Source of the DNA: Pycnococcus provasolii
Lineage: Eukaryota; Chlorophyta; Pseudoscourfieldiophyceae; Pseudoscourfieldiales
NCBI GenBank assembly: GCA_049487715.1
Contig: CP150581.1
Coordinates: 451,616 to 515,615, forward strand
Direction: 5' to 3'
Length of the DNA: 64,000 bases
This document shows, piece by piece, positions 1 to 10,051 of the stretch. Below the pieces are notes generated by a model that saw only the letters and a program-made list of their open reading frames with translations, had not been told where the DNA came from and made no database searches. The position numbers and the translations under genes are program-made. How positions within the stretch are numbered: the stretch's first letter is position 1; every line of letters begins with the position of its first letter.

Positions 1-66
1 GTATCTTCTTAGCGTTCATAAAGCGTAATTCGTTTTTGTTTCATTTCCTTTTTTCTTCGTTTGAAC

Positions 67-858
67 TCAAAAAAAACCAAATAACTTGCGCCCGTCGCCG
101 GCGAGCTCGTGCAGCGCGCGATCCGCGCGCTTCAGCCTCGCCGCGTCGTTCTTATGCGCGCGACAGTCTGACGGCGTACATGCCAACATCATCTTCTGCA
201 CGACGCCATTCACGATGCGTCGCATCTTGACGTGGCCGCTGCGCCCCTCCAACGACCACTCCGAGCTCGACGCGTCGTCGGACCTGCGAGGTTCCGTGCA
301 CGCTTCCACCTCGTGCTTTTTCAACGCAGTGTCACGCTCCCAGCGCGCGCAGTTCTTTCGAACGAGCACCTTCGTCGCCGTAGCCACATCTTCGTCGACG
401 TCCAAAGACTCGTCGGAGTCGCTCGAGCTGAAAACGGCAGGGGCTTGAACTTGCGCATCGCGTGTTGTCGAGGGAAACTTCGTAGGCGCACGTTGCACGG
501 CCGCAAGCCAAGGCGTGTGCGTAGTCGACGAACCCAAAGCTGCGACTCCACTTCCAAGACATGGAAAGTCTTCGTTCACCAGAGGCGCCACTTCTTCATG
601 ATCCTCCTCCTTGGCACATGCCGTCTTGTTGCGGCGCACGACTCGCACCCACCCTCCGTCGTCGCCGTCGCGTGTTTTCTCGCACGCTTCACACGCGTGC
701 ACGCGTTGTTCGTTGATGAGCGTGCATGCCGTACACTTCCAGCACCCATCTCGCACGCGCGCACACGCCTCGCACGCCATCACGCCCGTTAGGTTTATGC
801 ACGTGCACGCCAAGCACGTCCACGACGCGCCGTGCTCCTTCGAAGTCGACATTGCCAT
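67..858 (-). CDS. Protein with two RanBP2-type zinc fingers
   Basis: A 263-aa single-exon frame. Two N-terminal modules follow the W-x-C-x2-C-x(10-11)-C-x2-C pattern of RanBP2/Ran-binding zinc fingers: WTCLACTCINLTGVMACEAC at about residues 13-32 and WKCTACTLINEQRVHACEAC at about 40-59. Such fingers bind ubiquitin, Ran or single-stranded RNA depending on the protein; nothing here decides which. The rest is low-complexity and acidic, with a serine/aspartate patch (SSSDSDESLDVDED) and a basic C-terminal third ending in LFGFF. The initiating Met could be residue 1 or 3 (MAMST). No second domain was recognised, so the finger assignment is secure but the function is not. Confidence 0.72.
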   Translation of the reverse strand: MAMSTSKEHGASWTCLACTCINLTGVMACEACARVRDGCWKCTACTLINEQRVHACEACEKTRDGDDGGWVRVVRRNKTACAKEEDHEEVAPLVNEDFPCLGSGVAALGSSTTHTPWLAAVQRAPTKFPSTTRDAQVQAPAVFSSSDSDESLDVDEDVATATKVLVRKNCARWERDTALKKHEVEACTEPRRSDDASSSEWSLEGRSGHVKMRRIVNGVVQKMMLACTPSDCRAHKNDAARLKRADRALHELAGDGRKLFGFF

Positions 859-1767
859 CGCAGAAAAGGACGGGTCTTTTGAACTTACGTGATGAGCGTG
901 AGTCTCTTAAGGCTAACGTCACGACGCCTCAAGAGCCGAGAAGGAGCCAACGGCTGAGCAAGGGCCACCCACGGAAGTGCCTCTGACGCTCAGAGTGGGA
1001 GCACTTGACTGGAGAAATAAGGGGTGCATGGTGCACGGTGCGGCCGGGGAGACTTGACTTGAGGGGACATCACTTCACTTCATGTGATGGAAAAAAAGAC
1101 AGATGGGGCGAAATGGGCAAAACGTTTGACGATGTGAGAAGTTCCCATGTGGAAGTTTGCGAGTTTGACGAGTTGTGCGATTTGGCGAGTTTGGGCGGTT
1201 TCGTGCGGGAACCTTGGCCCATGAAAACTCAGGAAGTGTCGGCTCGAAGACGAAGAGGCACCATCCCAACCCTAACGCTAGCCCTAACCCTAACCCTAAA
1301 ATAAAACCCTAACCCTAGCCCTTTCCCCAGTAAAAAGTAGTAGCCGTTGCTTCCCACTGAGTTCCCAGTTCCCACGAGTCCACGACAACAACCACCTGCA
1401 AGCTGCCAGCAAAAGCAACTCCTCTTACAGCCTCCCTTTGCCCGAGTGCAAGAGGGCAAGCAAGGGCCCTAGGGAACTGAACGTTTGCCAAACCCGGAAT
1501 GAACTCCACTTCCTTCAAGGGGGAGGAGGTTCCGCCAAAAAGAGAAACACAGGTGACAGGGTTTGTTAGGGACACACCCTGCAAGGCGAGGCCCAGTATT
1601 CTTTGCGCTTCTGCGTTTCCTGTAAGGCCGGCCGCGGGTCCCGGCAACCTCCCAGTGTAGGATTCCGCGCGCTTTGCTTTCGTTGAACACCCCTCCCCCT
1701 TCCGGCCTTCCCCAGGTGGCCTTAATTAAGGGCAGCTTGCTTCTTCTTGAACGTTGAAGTTGAATCC
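859..1767. other. Intergenic region with short interstitial telomeric tract
   Basis: No convincing gene was seen. The stretch lies between two divergently transcribed genes and contains the CCCTAA tract at 1266-1320 and a C-rich run just before the IFT140 start (about 1689-1712). Open frames in this region lack family similarity and biased codon use. Confidence 0.6.
1266..1320. repeat. Interstitial CCCTAA telomeric repeats
   Basis: Degenerate tandem CCCTAA units with CCCTAACG and CCCTAGCC variants and one AAAATAAAA interruption. The orientation is CCCTAA on the + strand, opposite to the TTAGGG array at the right end of the window. Confidence 0.85.
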
Positions 1768-4700
1768 ATGTCGCTCTTCTTCGCCAACTCGCTGCAGTTC
1801 AGCCGAGGGCGCGTGCTGTGCTCGGCATGGTCGATGTCGCAGGCCGTGCCGCCTCTGCTGGCCGTCAGCCTCGAGGGCGCGGGCGTGGGCGTGTACACTG
1901 AGGAGGGACTTCCCGTCGGGGACGCCGAGCTCGCGGTCGTCGCGGCGAGAGGCGCGTCCGTCACGAGCCTGTGCTGGAGACCAGTGCCGAACCACGTGCA
2001 GGCACAGGCGGGAACGAGCGGCGAGTATCCCAACGTGCTCGCGCTCGGATGGAGCGATGGCACCGTGTCGCTGTGGAGCAGAGGCGTGTGCAAGGACGAC
2101 GCGCAGATGCACAAGGCGGAGATCCGAGACATGGCGTGGTCCGCCGACGGCGAGAGACTGTGCGTCGGTGACGCCGATGGAAAGGTCTCCGTCTTCAAGG
2201 CGGACCAGCAGCTGCGACCTGCGTCGGTGGGCTTCGCCAACGAGGCGAACGTCGCGGTGGAGCGCGTCGCCGCCGCGCCGAGAGCACCATCCGGGGCGGC
2301 AAGGTTCTATGCAGCGTGCAACGTCGGAGGGCTGGGAAGCCGCGTGCGCGTGATCGAAGTGGAGGAGAGCGGGGCCAAGCTGCCTGCGTTCGAAACGGAG
2401 GGAAAGGTGGCTGTGCTGCTTGCGTACGCCGCGCGAGGCGACGCCGCCGTGCTCATCACCACGCAGTCTATGCTACACGTGCACGCACGCGACGCCTCCG
2501 TCGCGCCGACCGCCGCATGGCCCGCCGTTGTCGCGGGTGTCAAGCTTCCCACCGGAGGCGACGCGAGCCCGCTCGGCGAAGGATCTGCTTGCTTCGTGGG
2601 ACCGCACATGCTCGCCACGGGAAGCAAGCGCGAGGTGCTCGTCTTCGTCAGCGACTTGCTCAACGAAGACAACTTCGTGCTTAGGCCAGAGGTTGGCGCC
2701 GGCGGTGGTCAAGGCAGCGAAGGTGGCATCACTCGACTCGCTTTCGACGCCACGACTGGAACGCTCGCCGCTAGCACGCGCAAGCACCGCGTGCGACTGT
2801 GGAGCTACCGCAGCCCGCCCGCGGGCAGCTCGGCAAACGTCGAACCTTCCGATTCGTGGGTGGAGATGCCCGCGGCGAGCATCGACAACGAGACCATCGG
2901 CGGCGGCGGCGGCGGTGTGGCGAAATCCGCGCTTTCGACGGTCGAGCACCTGTGCCTGGCGCCTGGATCCAGGCTGATCGGATGCTCCACGGGCGACGGC
3001 ATCAGCTTCCACATCCTGACGAAATGCGTGCTGCAGCGCGCGGCAAAGCACGGCATCTCCGCAGTTCAGGTGGCGCCATCCGTGATTGAGTTCGAGCCTC
3101 TGCGCGGGCCTGCCGCAGTGGAGGGCGGCGACGACGAGGGCAACGCGCTGCGCGCGCATGCTCCTGGCATGTTTGCATCTAGAACGGGCGACGGCGTTCG
3201 GCAGATTCACCCTGACCTGCAGGCGTCTGGCATGGACGTCGGAAAGACAAATTTGATCCTGTGGAGCAGCATGCGTTGCCAGGTTTTCGACATCAGCGGC
3301 AACACTGTGTCGAACATCGGCGGGTTCCCGCTGCAGCGCGTGGGCAACAACGTACCCTCGCTGGCGGTGCACGGCGACACCGTCTTCGTGCCTGCGGGCC
3401 TCCGTCGTGGAGGCGCGCAACGTGCAAGGAACCGTGCGGCAAACCTTGCACGACGCTGCCGGAGGTGGACTGGTGACATGCGTGGATGTGCACAACGACA
3501 TTCTCGCCGTTGCGGGCGTCGACGGGCGCGTACGCCTGTGGCGGCTTGGCGGACGAGAGGCGAAGCCGCTCAAGGCGGGCCGCGTCTACGACGGCGATTA
3601 CGGCGACGGCGGCGCATTCGGCGAAACGACGCAGCTGCGCGTCAGCAGCGATGGTAAGCGATGTGCTCTGCTGTGCCGAATTCCGTCAGGCAGTCCCTCT
3701 TCATGCGCACTTTGCGAGCACGCCGTTTATGTGTACGACTCGGAGACGGACACGTGGGCACGCCATATGTTCCAGGCGAAAAATCTAAAGCCGACGGGAC
3801 GGATGTGCTGGGATGCGGAGAATCCAAACCTCTTCGCGGTGGAGGTGGAACCCGTCGACGAGCGAACGAAGGATGGCACCTCATCTGGAGTGGATGAGCT
3901 GGACGACGGCGGAGGCGCAACGAACGTTGACAACACTGGTGCGGACATCCTTGGCACGCTCGCCAAGGGCGCTGACAATCCCATGATGGGAGCGAACGAC
4001 CCTTCGATGGTTGGCGACGTTTCGGATATCCTGCTGAACGGCATGGGAGCGTCGCAGATCAACATGGGCGTCTCAGGAGAAGGTGGCGACGGCGGAGGTG
4101 CTGGCGGCGGCAGTGAAGCGGGAGGTGCCGAGGTTTGCGTTTTATGGTCGTGTGGCAATGGCAAGATTGTCGAGCAGGAGCTCGAGAGTGCGAAGCGATT
4201 AGGCTTCGTTGGCCTGTACGCGCCGAATCTGCTGTTTCACAACGCCGCGGACGTAGGCAACGCCACGTCGTCCGCCGCGCTGCCGAATCGCTTTAGCAAG
4301 GCTGGGCGCGTTCAGTACGCCACAATGAGATGCTTCGGCGGCGTTGAGGTGACGGATGTTCACACGAAGGCTGTGCTGCTGCAATTTGCACTTGGCCTCG
4401 CTCGCGACGACATGGAGAGCGTGTATCGGCAGGTGAAGAACGTCAGCGACCCAAAGACGTGGCAAGCGATGGCACACCTTTGCATTCGCTCGCGCAAACT
4501 CGACGCGGCTGAGATGTGTCTCGGTAACATGGGGCACGTCGCGGGTGCGCGTGCCGCACGCGAGGCGAAGTCGGAGCGGGAAGAGGAGGCTCGCGTTGGC
4601 ATCGTGGCGATGCAGCTTGGACTGTACCGTGACGCGGCTGAGCTCTTCCTGTCGTGCAAACGGTACGACTTGCTCAGTCAGCTACACCGCTGTCGCAATG

Positions 4701-6499
4701 ATTGGGACGCGGCACTGCGCGTGGCAAATAAGCTTGATCGCGTTAATTTGAAACGAGTGCACTACGAGTACGCGAAGCATCTCGAGGGACTTGGCGATCT
4801 TGAGGCCGCGATTCAGCATTTCGAGTCGTCAGGCACCTCGGGCACGGAGGTTCCTCGGATGCTTTACTCGCACGGCGAGCTCTCGAAGCTGGAGCGGTAC
4901 TGTACAAACGCGAGCGAGGTTGCACGCAAGGAGCTTCGAACGGGAAAGTCGCAGCTTGCGAGCGGCAAACTGTCGTCTGCGCAGGAGGTGTTCCGCTGGT
5001 GGGTGAAATTTTCCGAGGCGAATGGGACGCCTGTGGCTGTCGACGGCATGTCGGGCGATGTACTTAGTCAAGTTAGATCGTTGCTCGCGCAGGGTAACAC
5101 GGCAGCGGCGACGAAGCTGTGCGACCAGAGCAACGACTCCGCGGCGTGCTTCTACGTCGCGCGCGCGTATGAGGCGGAGGATAACGCCAAAGAGGCGATT
5201 CGACTATACACGAAGAGCGGGCGTCCCAGCCATGCCGTGCGTCTCGCTCGTCGCCATGGCATGGATGCCGAACTGCTCGGGCTGGCGGTGCAGGGTGACG
5301 AGCAGTCGATGCTCGACGCCGCGGAGTACTTCGAGTCGCAGAATCAGCTCAGCCGTGCCGCACATCTGTACCGCAAGAGCGGGCGCGTTTCGCGTGCACT
5401 CGAGATGTGCTTCCGGCATCAGCTGTACGATGAACTGAACGACATTGCAAGCCATGAGCAGCTCGACGACGCTCGCCTGCTGTCAAGGTGCGCGGATTTT
5501 TTCTACGAGAATGGCGAGTTCGGCAAGACGGCGAACATGCTCGCGCGCGCGGGGCAGTACCAGAGAGCGCTTGACCTGTGCGTTCAGCACGGCGTGATGA
5601 TTGATGAGAACATCGCCGAGGCGATGAGCCCGCCGCGCGACGGACCGAATGCGATGAATGACGAGGATCGCAAGTCATTGATATCTCGCGTGGCAAAGAT
5701 TTGCAAGGACCAGGGGTCCTTCCAGCTTGCGGCGAAGAAGTACACCCAGGCTGGCGACAAGGTCAAGGCGCTGAAGGCTCTCATGCGTGGCGGCGATGCC
5801 GAGAAGGTGATGTTCTTCGCAAATGTTAGCCGGCAGCGCGACGTTTACGTCATGGCGGCGAACTATCTACAGACGCTTGACTGGCATTCAAATGCGGACA
5901 TTTTGAAAAACATCGTCACCTTCTACACCAAGGCGAAGGCTCCAGATTCGCTGAGCATGTTCTACGAGAGCTGCGCACACGTTGAGATTGACGACTACCG
6001 GGACTACGCCAAGGCGCTTGCCGCTCTCGAGGAGGCGCAGAAGTGCCTTTCGAAGAGCCGTGGCACGGACGAGAAGGAGGGTCGCATCGCGGTGCTTCGT
6101 CGGAAGTGCGAGGACGTGGAGGCATTCATCGCCGCGCGTGCGGCAAGCACCGTCAATCCTGACGAATGCAAGCGCCTGTGCGAGCGCCTGCTAACATCAG
6201 CGGCTAATTCGGTGGAGGGTGAGTCTGCGCTTCGCATGGGCGACGTGTTCGCCTTGCTGGTGGAGCACTACCACGGTATTGGGCGCATGGCGGAAGCACA
6301 GTCGACGGTTGACCGCATGCTCGCTTCCCGCATCATCCTGGCTCCGTACTTGGACCTGGGCATGGTGGCGAATATCTACGAAAGCCAGGGTCTGAATCCT
6401 CCCCCGGAAGTGCGCGGCGGCGGCGGCGGCGGTCCAGTTGGGGATGACGACGAGCCGGCGGCGCCTTTCGAGGAGGAGGATGTTGTTGACGACATTTGA
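1768..6499 (+). CDS. IFT140: Intraflagellar transport protein 140 (IFT-A complex), with one frame break
   Basis: IFT140 is a core subunit of the IFT-A complex that drives retrograde transport in cilia and flagella. The N-terminal part (about residues 1-650) is WD40-like, with units such as GWSDGTVSLW and GDADGKVSVFKAD. The C-terminal part (about 875-1545) is TPR-like and contains the diagnostic stretches EKVMFFANVSRQRDVYVMA and MAANYLQTLDW, very close to animal IFT140. The start is the ATG of MSLFFANSLQF at 1768, which aligns with the family N-terminus; the frame is open slightly upstream only through non-ATG codons. The frame changes near 3398-3401. The upstream frame ends its similarity at GDTVFVPAG and the downstream frame resumes at SVVEARNVQGTVRQ. 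Removing one C from GGGCC joins them with no alignment gap. An acidic, glycine-rich tail ends in EEEDVVDDI. Total length would be about 1575 aa, near the usual 1400-1500. Confidence 0.93.
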
Positions 6500-6660
6500 T
6501 TGATTGATTGATTGAAGAAGTTTATACTTACTTGTAAGCAGCAGCTATTTAGCAGAAGCAGAAAGAAAAAAGAAAAGAAAAAGAGCTATGAGTTACAGTT
6601 GGGGATATACGAGGAGGTGTTGTGCTGTGTTGTGTTGTGTTGTGTTGTGTTGGTCTCACC
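6500..6660. repeat. Simple repeats in the IFT140/DNAAF6 convergent gap
   Basis: A (GATT)n run directly after the IFT140 stop (about 6499-6515) and a (GTGTT)n run at about 6616-6651. These fill the short space between two convergent genes. Confidence 0.8.
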
Positions 6661-7248
6661 TCACCACGGATCTTCCTTGACGAGCGGCAGTACGACGCTA
6701 AGCGTTTCCTTGCGCGCGTCCCACTTGGCACTGCCTCTCTTTTCGTCCACCTTGGCGGGCAGGTACGTGTTAAGCTTATACTTTTCGCTGCTAAGTCGCA
6801 GGTACGTCGCCTGCACGTCGAGGTCGAGCTCGCTGACGTTTTTCGTTCCAGGCAGCTGTATTTTGATGGTCATTTCCTCGCAGTCGACGCTTCCCGGGTC
6901 CTTGTGGACGTAAGGTATTCCCAGGTACGCGTCCGCGGTTGTGATGTTCTGCCTGTGCATGATTTCGTACGTGGGCACAGCGCGTCCGTCGTCGTAGTCG
7001 TCTTCGACAGCGTCAGGCAGGTCGTCGACGTCCCAGATATCGTTGGGGTGTTTTTTGTCGATCGGTTTCGGCTGCGGCATGGATCTGCGCGCGGCCGCGT
7101 TGAGCGTGCGAGCGTCCGCGGCCGAGGAGGGCGCACCGAACGAGGCCGGCGTGATTTGCCCATTATAACCAGAGGAGACAGGTTCCTCGTCGACAGCAGA
7201 GCCTCCGGAGGGGTCCAGCAAGGAGGCGAGCGCGTCGTAGTCCGCCAT
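6661..7248 (-). CDS. DNAAF6: PIH1-family axonemal dynein assembly factor (DNAAF6/PIH1D3-like)
   Basis: A 195-aa protein from the ATG of MADYDALASLLDP; a longer open frame upstream adds a hydrophobic stretch that does not belong to the family. DNAAF6 (PIH1D3/TWISTER) works with HSP90 in the cytoplasm to pre-assemble dynein arms. The family signature is visible: PTYEIMHRQNITTADAYLG at about residues 90-108, resembling the YEIxYRQxVxxEDxFLG segment of PIH1D3, followed by a PIH/CS-like beta domain (MTIKIQLPG, LDLDVQATYLRL, YLPAKVD). The protein has the short length usual for this subfamily. It lies tail-to-tail with IFT140, a second ciliary gene. A G-rich tract on the + strand at 7281-7298 lies just upstream of the start. 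Confidence 0.85.
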   Translation of the reverse strand: MADYDALASLLDPSGGSAVDEEPVSSGYNGQITPASFGAPSSAADARTLNAAARRSMPQPKPIDKKHPNDIWDVDDLPDAVEDDYDDGRAVPTYEIMHRQNITTADAYLGIPYVHKDPGSVDCEEMTIKIQLPGTKNVSELDLDVQATYLRLSSEKYKLNTYLPAKVDEKRGSAKWDARKETLSVVLPLVKEDPW

Positions 7249-7506
7249 TATTGTTGAGAGAGGCAAGGCGAGTAAGATCAGGGAGGGGGAGGGGAGGGAA
7301 CGCGGCCAACCCAACCCAACACAATCAGGACAAGGAGCCGGGAGAAGAAACTGGGTACCTCAGGGGATCCCCCTCTTGAACGAACGAACGAACGGACGGA
7401 CGAGGGATTTCACACCGAGGGGGAGAGGTTAGGCGATGTGGCTTGCGATTGATTACGTGTCTTGAGTCAACCTCTTGTGTCACTCAACACTCATACCTTT
7501 ATAGGC
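7249..7506. other. Short intergenic region upstream of DNAAF6
   Basis: Contains a GGG-A-GGGGG-A-GGGG-A-GGG tract (7281-7298, quadruplex-capable on the + strand) and a short GAAC-rich run near 7378-7390. It is the 5' side of DNAAF6 and the 3' side of the MYST gene. Confidence 0.55.
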
Positions 7507-9131
7507 TCATGGCTGGTTCGGCGGCGTCCAGTACAGTTTCTCCGGGTCCACGCGCACGCCCTCGCTCCCAGCCTCCGCCAAGTACTTGTCAATCAACTTC
7601 GGCACCGCGCAGATGACGTGCTGCCCCTTCTGGTACTGGATCAGCTGCAGGTAGTTCAGAACGGAGATGATGTCGTCCGTCTTGATGGCGGTCATCTCGC
7701 TCAGCTCCTTGATCGATACGCTGCCCTTGTACTCCTTCAGCACGTTCAAGATCACGCGCGTCCAGTACGAGCGGTACGACACCTGCCCGAGGTCGCTGAG
7801 AGGGCGCTCGGGCGTTCCCACCTTGTTCTCTTTCTTGCTCAGCTCGTACGAGAAGCTGATGAGAAACTTCCCGTATCCCTTACGCTGGTACGAGGGAAGG
7901 GTGAGGATGCACGCGAGGTTGTACCCCTCCTCACTGCGACGCTCCTTGGAGAAGTACCCGACGATGTGGCACCCGCGTTCGTCGCACTCGCAGAGCACGT
8001 AGAACAGAAACAGGTCGACGTCGTAGTACAGCGTCTTGTGATCGAGGAACAGCTTCGCCAAATAGCACAGGTTCTGGCAGAAGATCTTCTCGCGCCTTCC
8101 GTCCACCTCGAACATGCTCACTCTCCCGTTGCGATAAATCTCGTCGCCGGGCGGGTGCAGCATTTCGTTCTTGCGCAGGTGCCGTATGAGCTGGTTGCGA
8201 TTGCGAAAGAAGTTGAGCGTGAATTCGCAAAAGTACAGCTTCTCGCAGTCGTTGTACTCCGCGGGGAACGGGCTGAAGTACCACGTCTCCATTTCGTACT
8301 TCCCTAGCTCGATGCTGAGTATGTTTCGCACCTTGGTGTACTCCTCGTGCTCGCGCAGCTGGTGCGGGTCGAACTCCGCGTGCTCTGGGTCGTGATCAGC
8401 ATCCTCCGCCTTCCTCTTCTGCCCTCGTGTTCTTCCTCCAGCCTCCTTCTCGTTCCCTCCGTCGTCCGTGCCGAGCGTTTCGAGCTTCATGTCCGCGAGT
8501 TGCACCCAGTTGTCGAGTCTCCGGTTGAACTGTTCGTAGTGCACGTAGTACTCGTAGTCAGCGCTCGACTGTCCCGTGGACGGTTTTCGCCGTTCGATGA
8601 TTTTTGCCTGGTACCACTTCCCGTCCCTCCAACTGCACATGAGGCGCATTCCCACGTCGAGTGGCAGCATGACTGTTTGCGTTTCCCCCTCTTCCGTCGT
8701 GTACGTGTGCTCAAGTTTCTCAATGAGCGCGTCCGCCGCCGCCTTTTCTTCCGCCTTCTCTCGCTCCTTTTCCTTTTTCTTCTCTTCCTTTTCCGACGCG
8801 CGCGCGGCTGCTGCAGCCGCCGCCGCGGCGGCTCGTCCCCCTCGCCCCGCGTTCTTTTGCTTTTTGTGCGATGCGCCTCGCCCCGGCGCCGCTGCGGTTG
8901 TTTTTGTGGCTGCCGTTTCCACCGGGGCAGCGCCATCTGCGGCGTCATCCCCTGCGGCAGCTTCCCCGCCATCAGAACCCTGTGCCACCGCTGAGGACGG
9001 GACTCACCTAAGGCACCAGATCCAGCAGCACCACCGGGCGCGAAGTTCTCCTTGCCCCGAGCGGTTTGCCTAGCATCCTTGGATGACTCGACAGCCGTCA
9101 TTTCATTGCCATCATCGCCGTCGACGTCCAT
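7507..9131 (-). CDS. MYST histone acetyltransferase, Esa1/Tip60 type
   Basis: Catalytic subunit of the NuA4-type complex, acetylating histone H4/H2A tails in the nucleus. From the N-terminus: a low-complexity Ala/Lys region, a chromo-barrel/Tudor-knot domain (DVGMRLMCSWRDGKWYQAKI, about residues 134-195), then the MYST domain. Key residues are present: the catalytic cysteine in YNLACILTLP, the acetyl-CoA loop QRKGYGKFLI, the catalytic glutamate region PERPLSDLG and the autoacetylated-lysine region HKTLYYDVD. The usual C2HC finger is degenerate (CEFTLNFF and RHLRKNEM, two cysteines missing), as in yeast Esa1. The 5' end is split. The ATG at 9131 (MDVDGDDGNEM) is in another frame from the main body. 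A 56-nt GT-AG intron at 8952-9007 (donor GTGAGT, branch-like CTGAT) joins them in frame to give 522 aa; a single missing C near 9000 would also join them. Confidence 0.93.
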
Positions 9132-9537
9132 TCTTTCAAGCTTCGTGAGAGGACGCGCCTGCAGATCCACAGAGGGGTCCCGAGAACAATGCGTTCTGGG
9201 GGGGGGGGACCAAACGCAATTCAATATAGATCAAACTAGTGGATTCAACGACAATGAGGGTTCCCAACGCCAAGGCATTTTGGAGGTTCCCGGGCAGTTT
9301 ATTTTGCTGTTTGGGGATCCCGCTCCGGCATCTACCTATATACTACCTTAGGTCGGGGGGAAATTATAGTAGTGCGTGTGTGGAAAGTTTTGTGTGTGGC
9401 CTGGCGCTCGCCTATGGCGTCGCGCGCAACTCGCTAGTACTAGCGAGCAGGACAACCAAGGCGCACAAAGTGCGTACCCGCGAGCCCCGCTCGCGTTGAC
9501 AACTATCAGACTCGGAAGTCGGAGAGCAAGCAACAAT
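9132..9537. other. Intergenic region between MYST gene and small spliced gene
   Basis: The run of about ten G at 9198-9207 is C-rich on the coding strand of the MYST gene. Nothing else was recognised. Confidence 0.5.
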
Positions 9538-9893
9538 ATGGGTCCGAAGCGCACTAGCGACGCTTCCGCGTCGACGCAAGGTATTTTCACACAACTCACA
9601 AACACCCAAACACCCTCTCAACTTCAAAACTTATGCGTCTTCCAAAACACGGAAGCACCCGTACGTACGGTGATGCTGATAACAACGATTGCAATTTGCA
9701 AACAATGAGTCCTGCACAACGATTGCGACGAGGAGTGCCAATGCAAGCAATGTTGGAGAACTGACTATGATGTGCCTTGCACAACGCGCGGACAGGCACG
9801 GAGGCGCCGCCTAAGTTGCGTTCTATCGAACCAACTCAAGAACTCAAGGCTTGGCTCGACGCGCAGTACGACACTCGGCTGGCGGACGAATAG
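9538..9893 (+). CDS. Small spliced gene encoding a 46-aa unknown protein
   Basis: Exon 1 is 9538-9580 (MGPKRTSDASASTQ plus one base) and exon 2 is 9796-9893. The 215-nt intron has a GTATTT donor, a CTGAC branch-like site about 30 nt before the acceptor and an ACAG acceptor. The phase-1 junction restores frame exactly and the joined product ends in PTQELKAWLDAQYDTRLADE. I found this by reading splice signals; neither exon is long enough to be noticed alone. The product is not recognised. A short, codon-biased open segment follows at about 9930-9998 (MTSRLSREIIDDDRI), so a further exon or second mini-gene is possible. Confidence 0.5.
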
Positions 9894-10051
9894 CCAGAGT
9901 AACTAAACTAAAAACAGCACATATATATGAATGACGTCTCGCTTAAGCCGTGAGATCATCGACGACGACCGCATTCAGGCCGCATTTAGCCCGTGACACA
10001 AAGAGGTGAATAATAATTATTTTGTAATTTGCACGCATGCATCGACTTTAG

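Noticed and set aside
1315-1647. 110-codon minus-strand frame near the interstitial telomeric tract
   Set aside because: No domain, mixed composition, no plausible neighbours or start context.
2473-3573. 366-codon minus-strand frame
   Set aside because: Lies entirely opposite IFT140 coding sequence; arginine/histidine-rich shadow without similarity.
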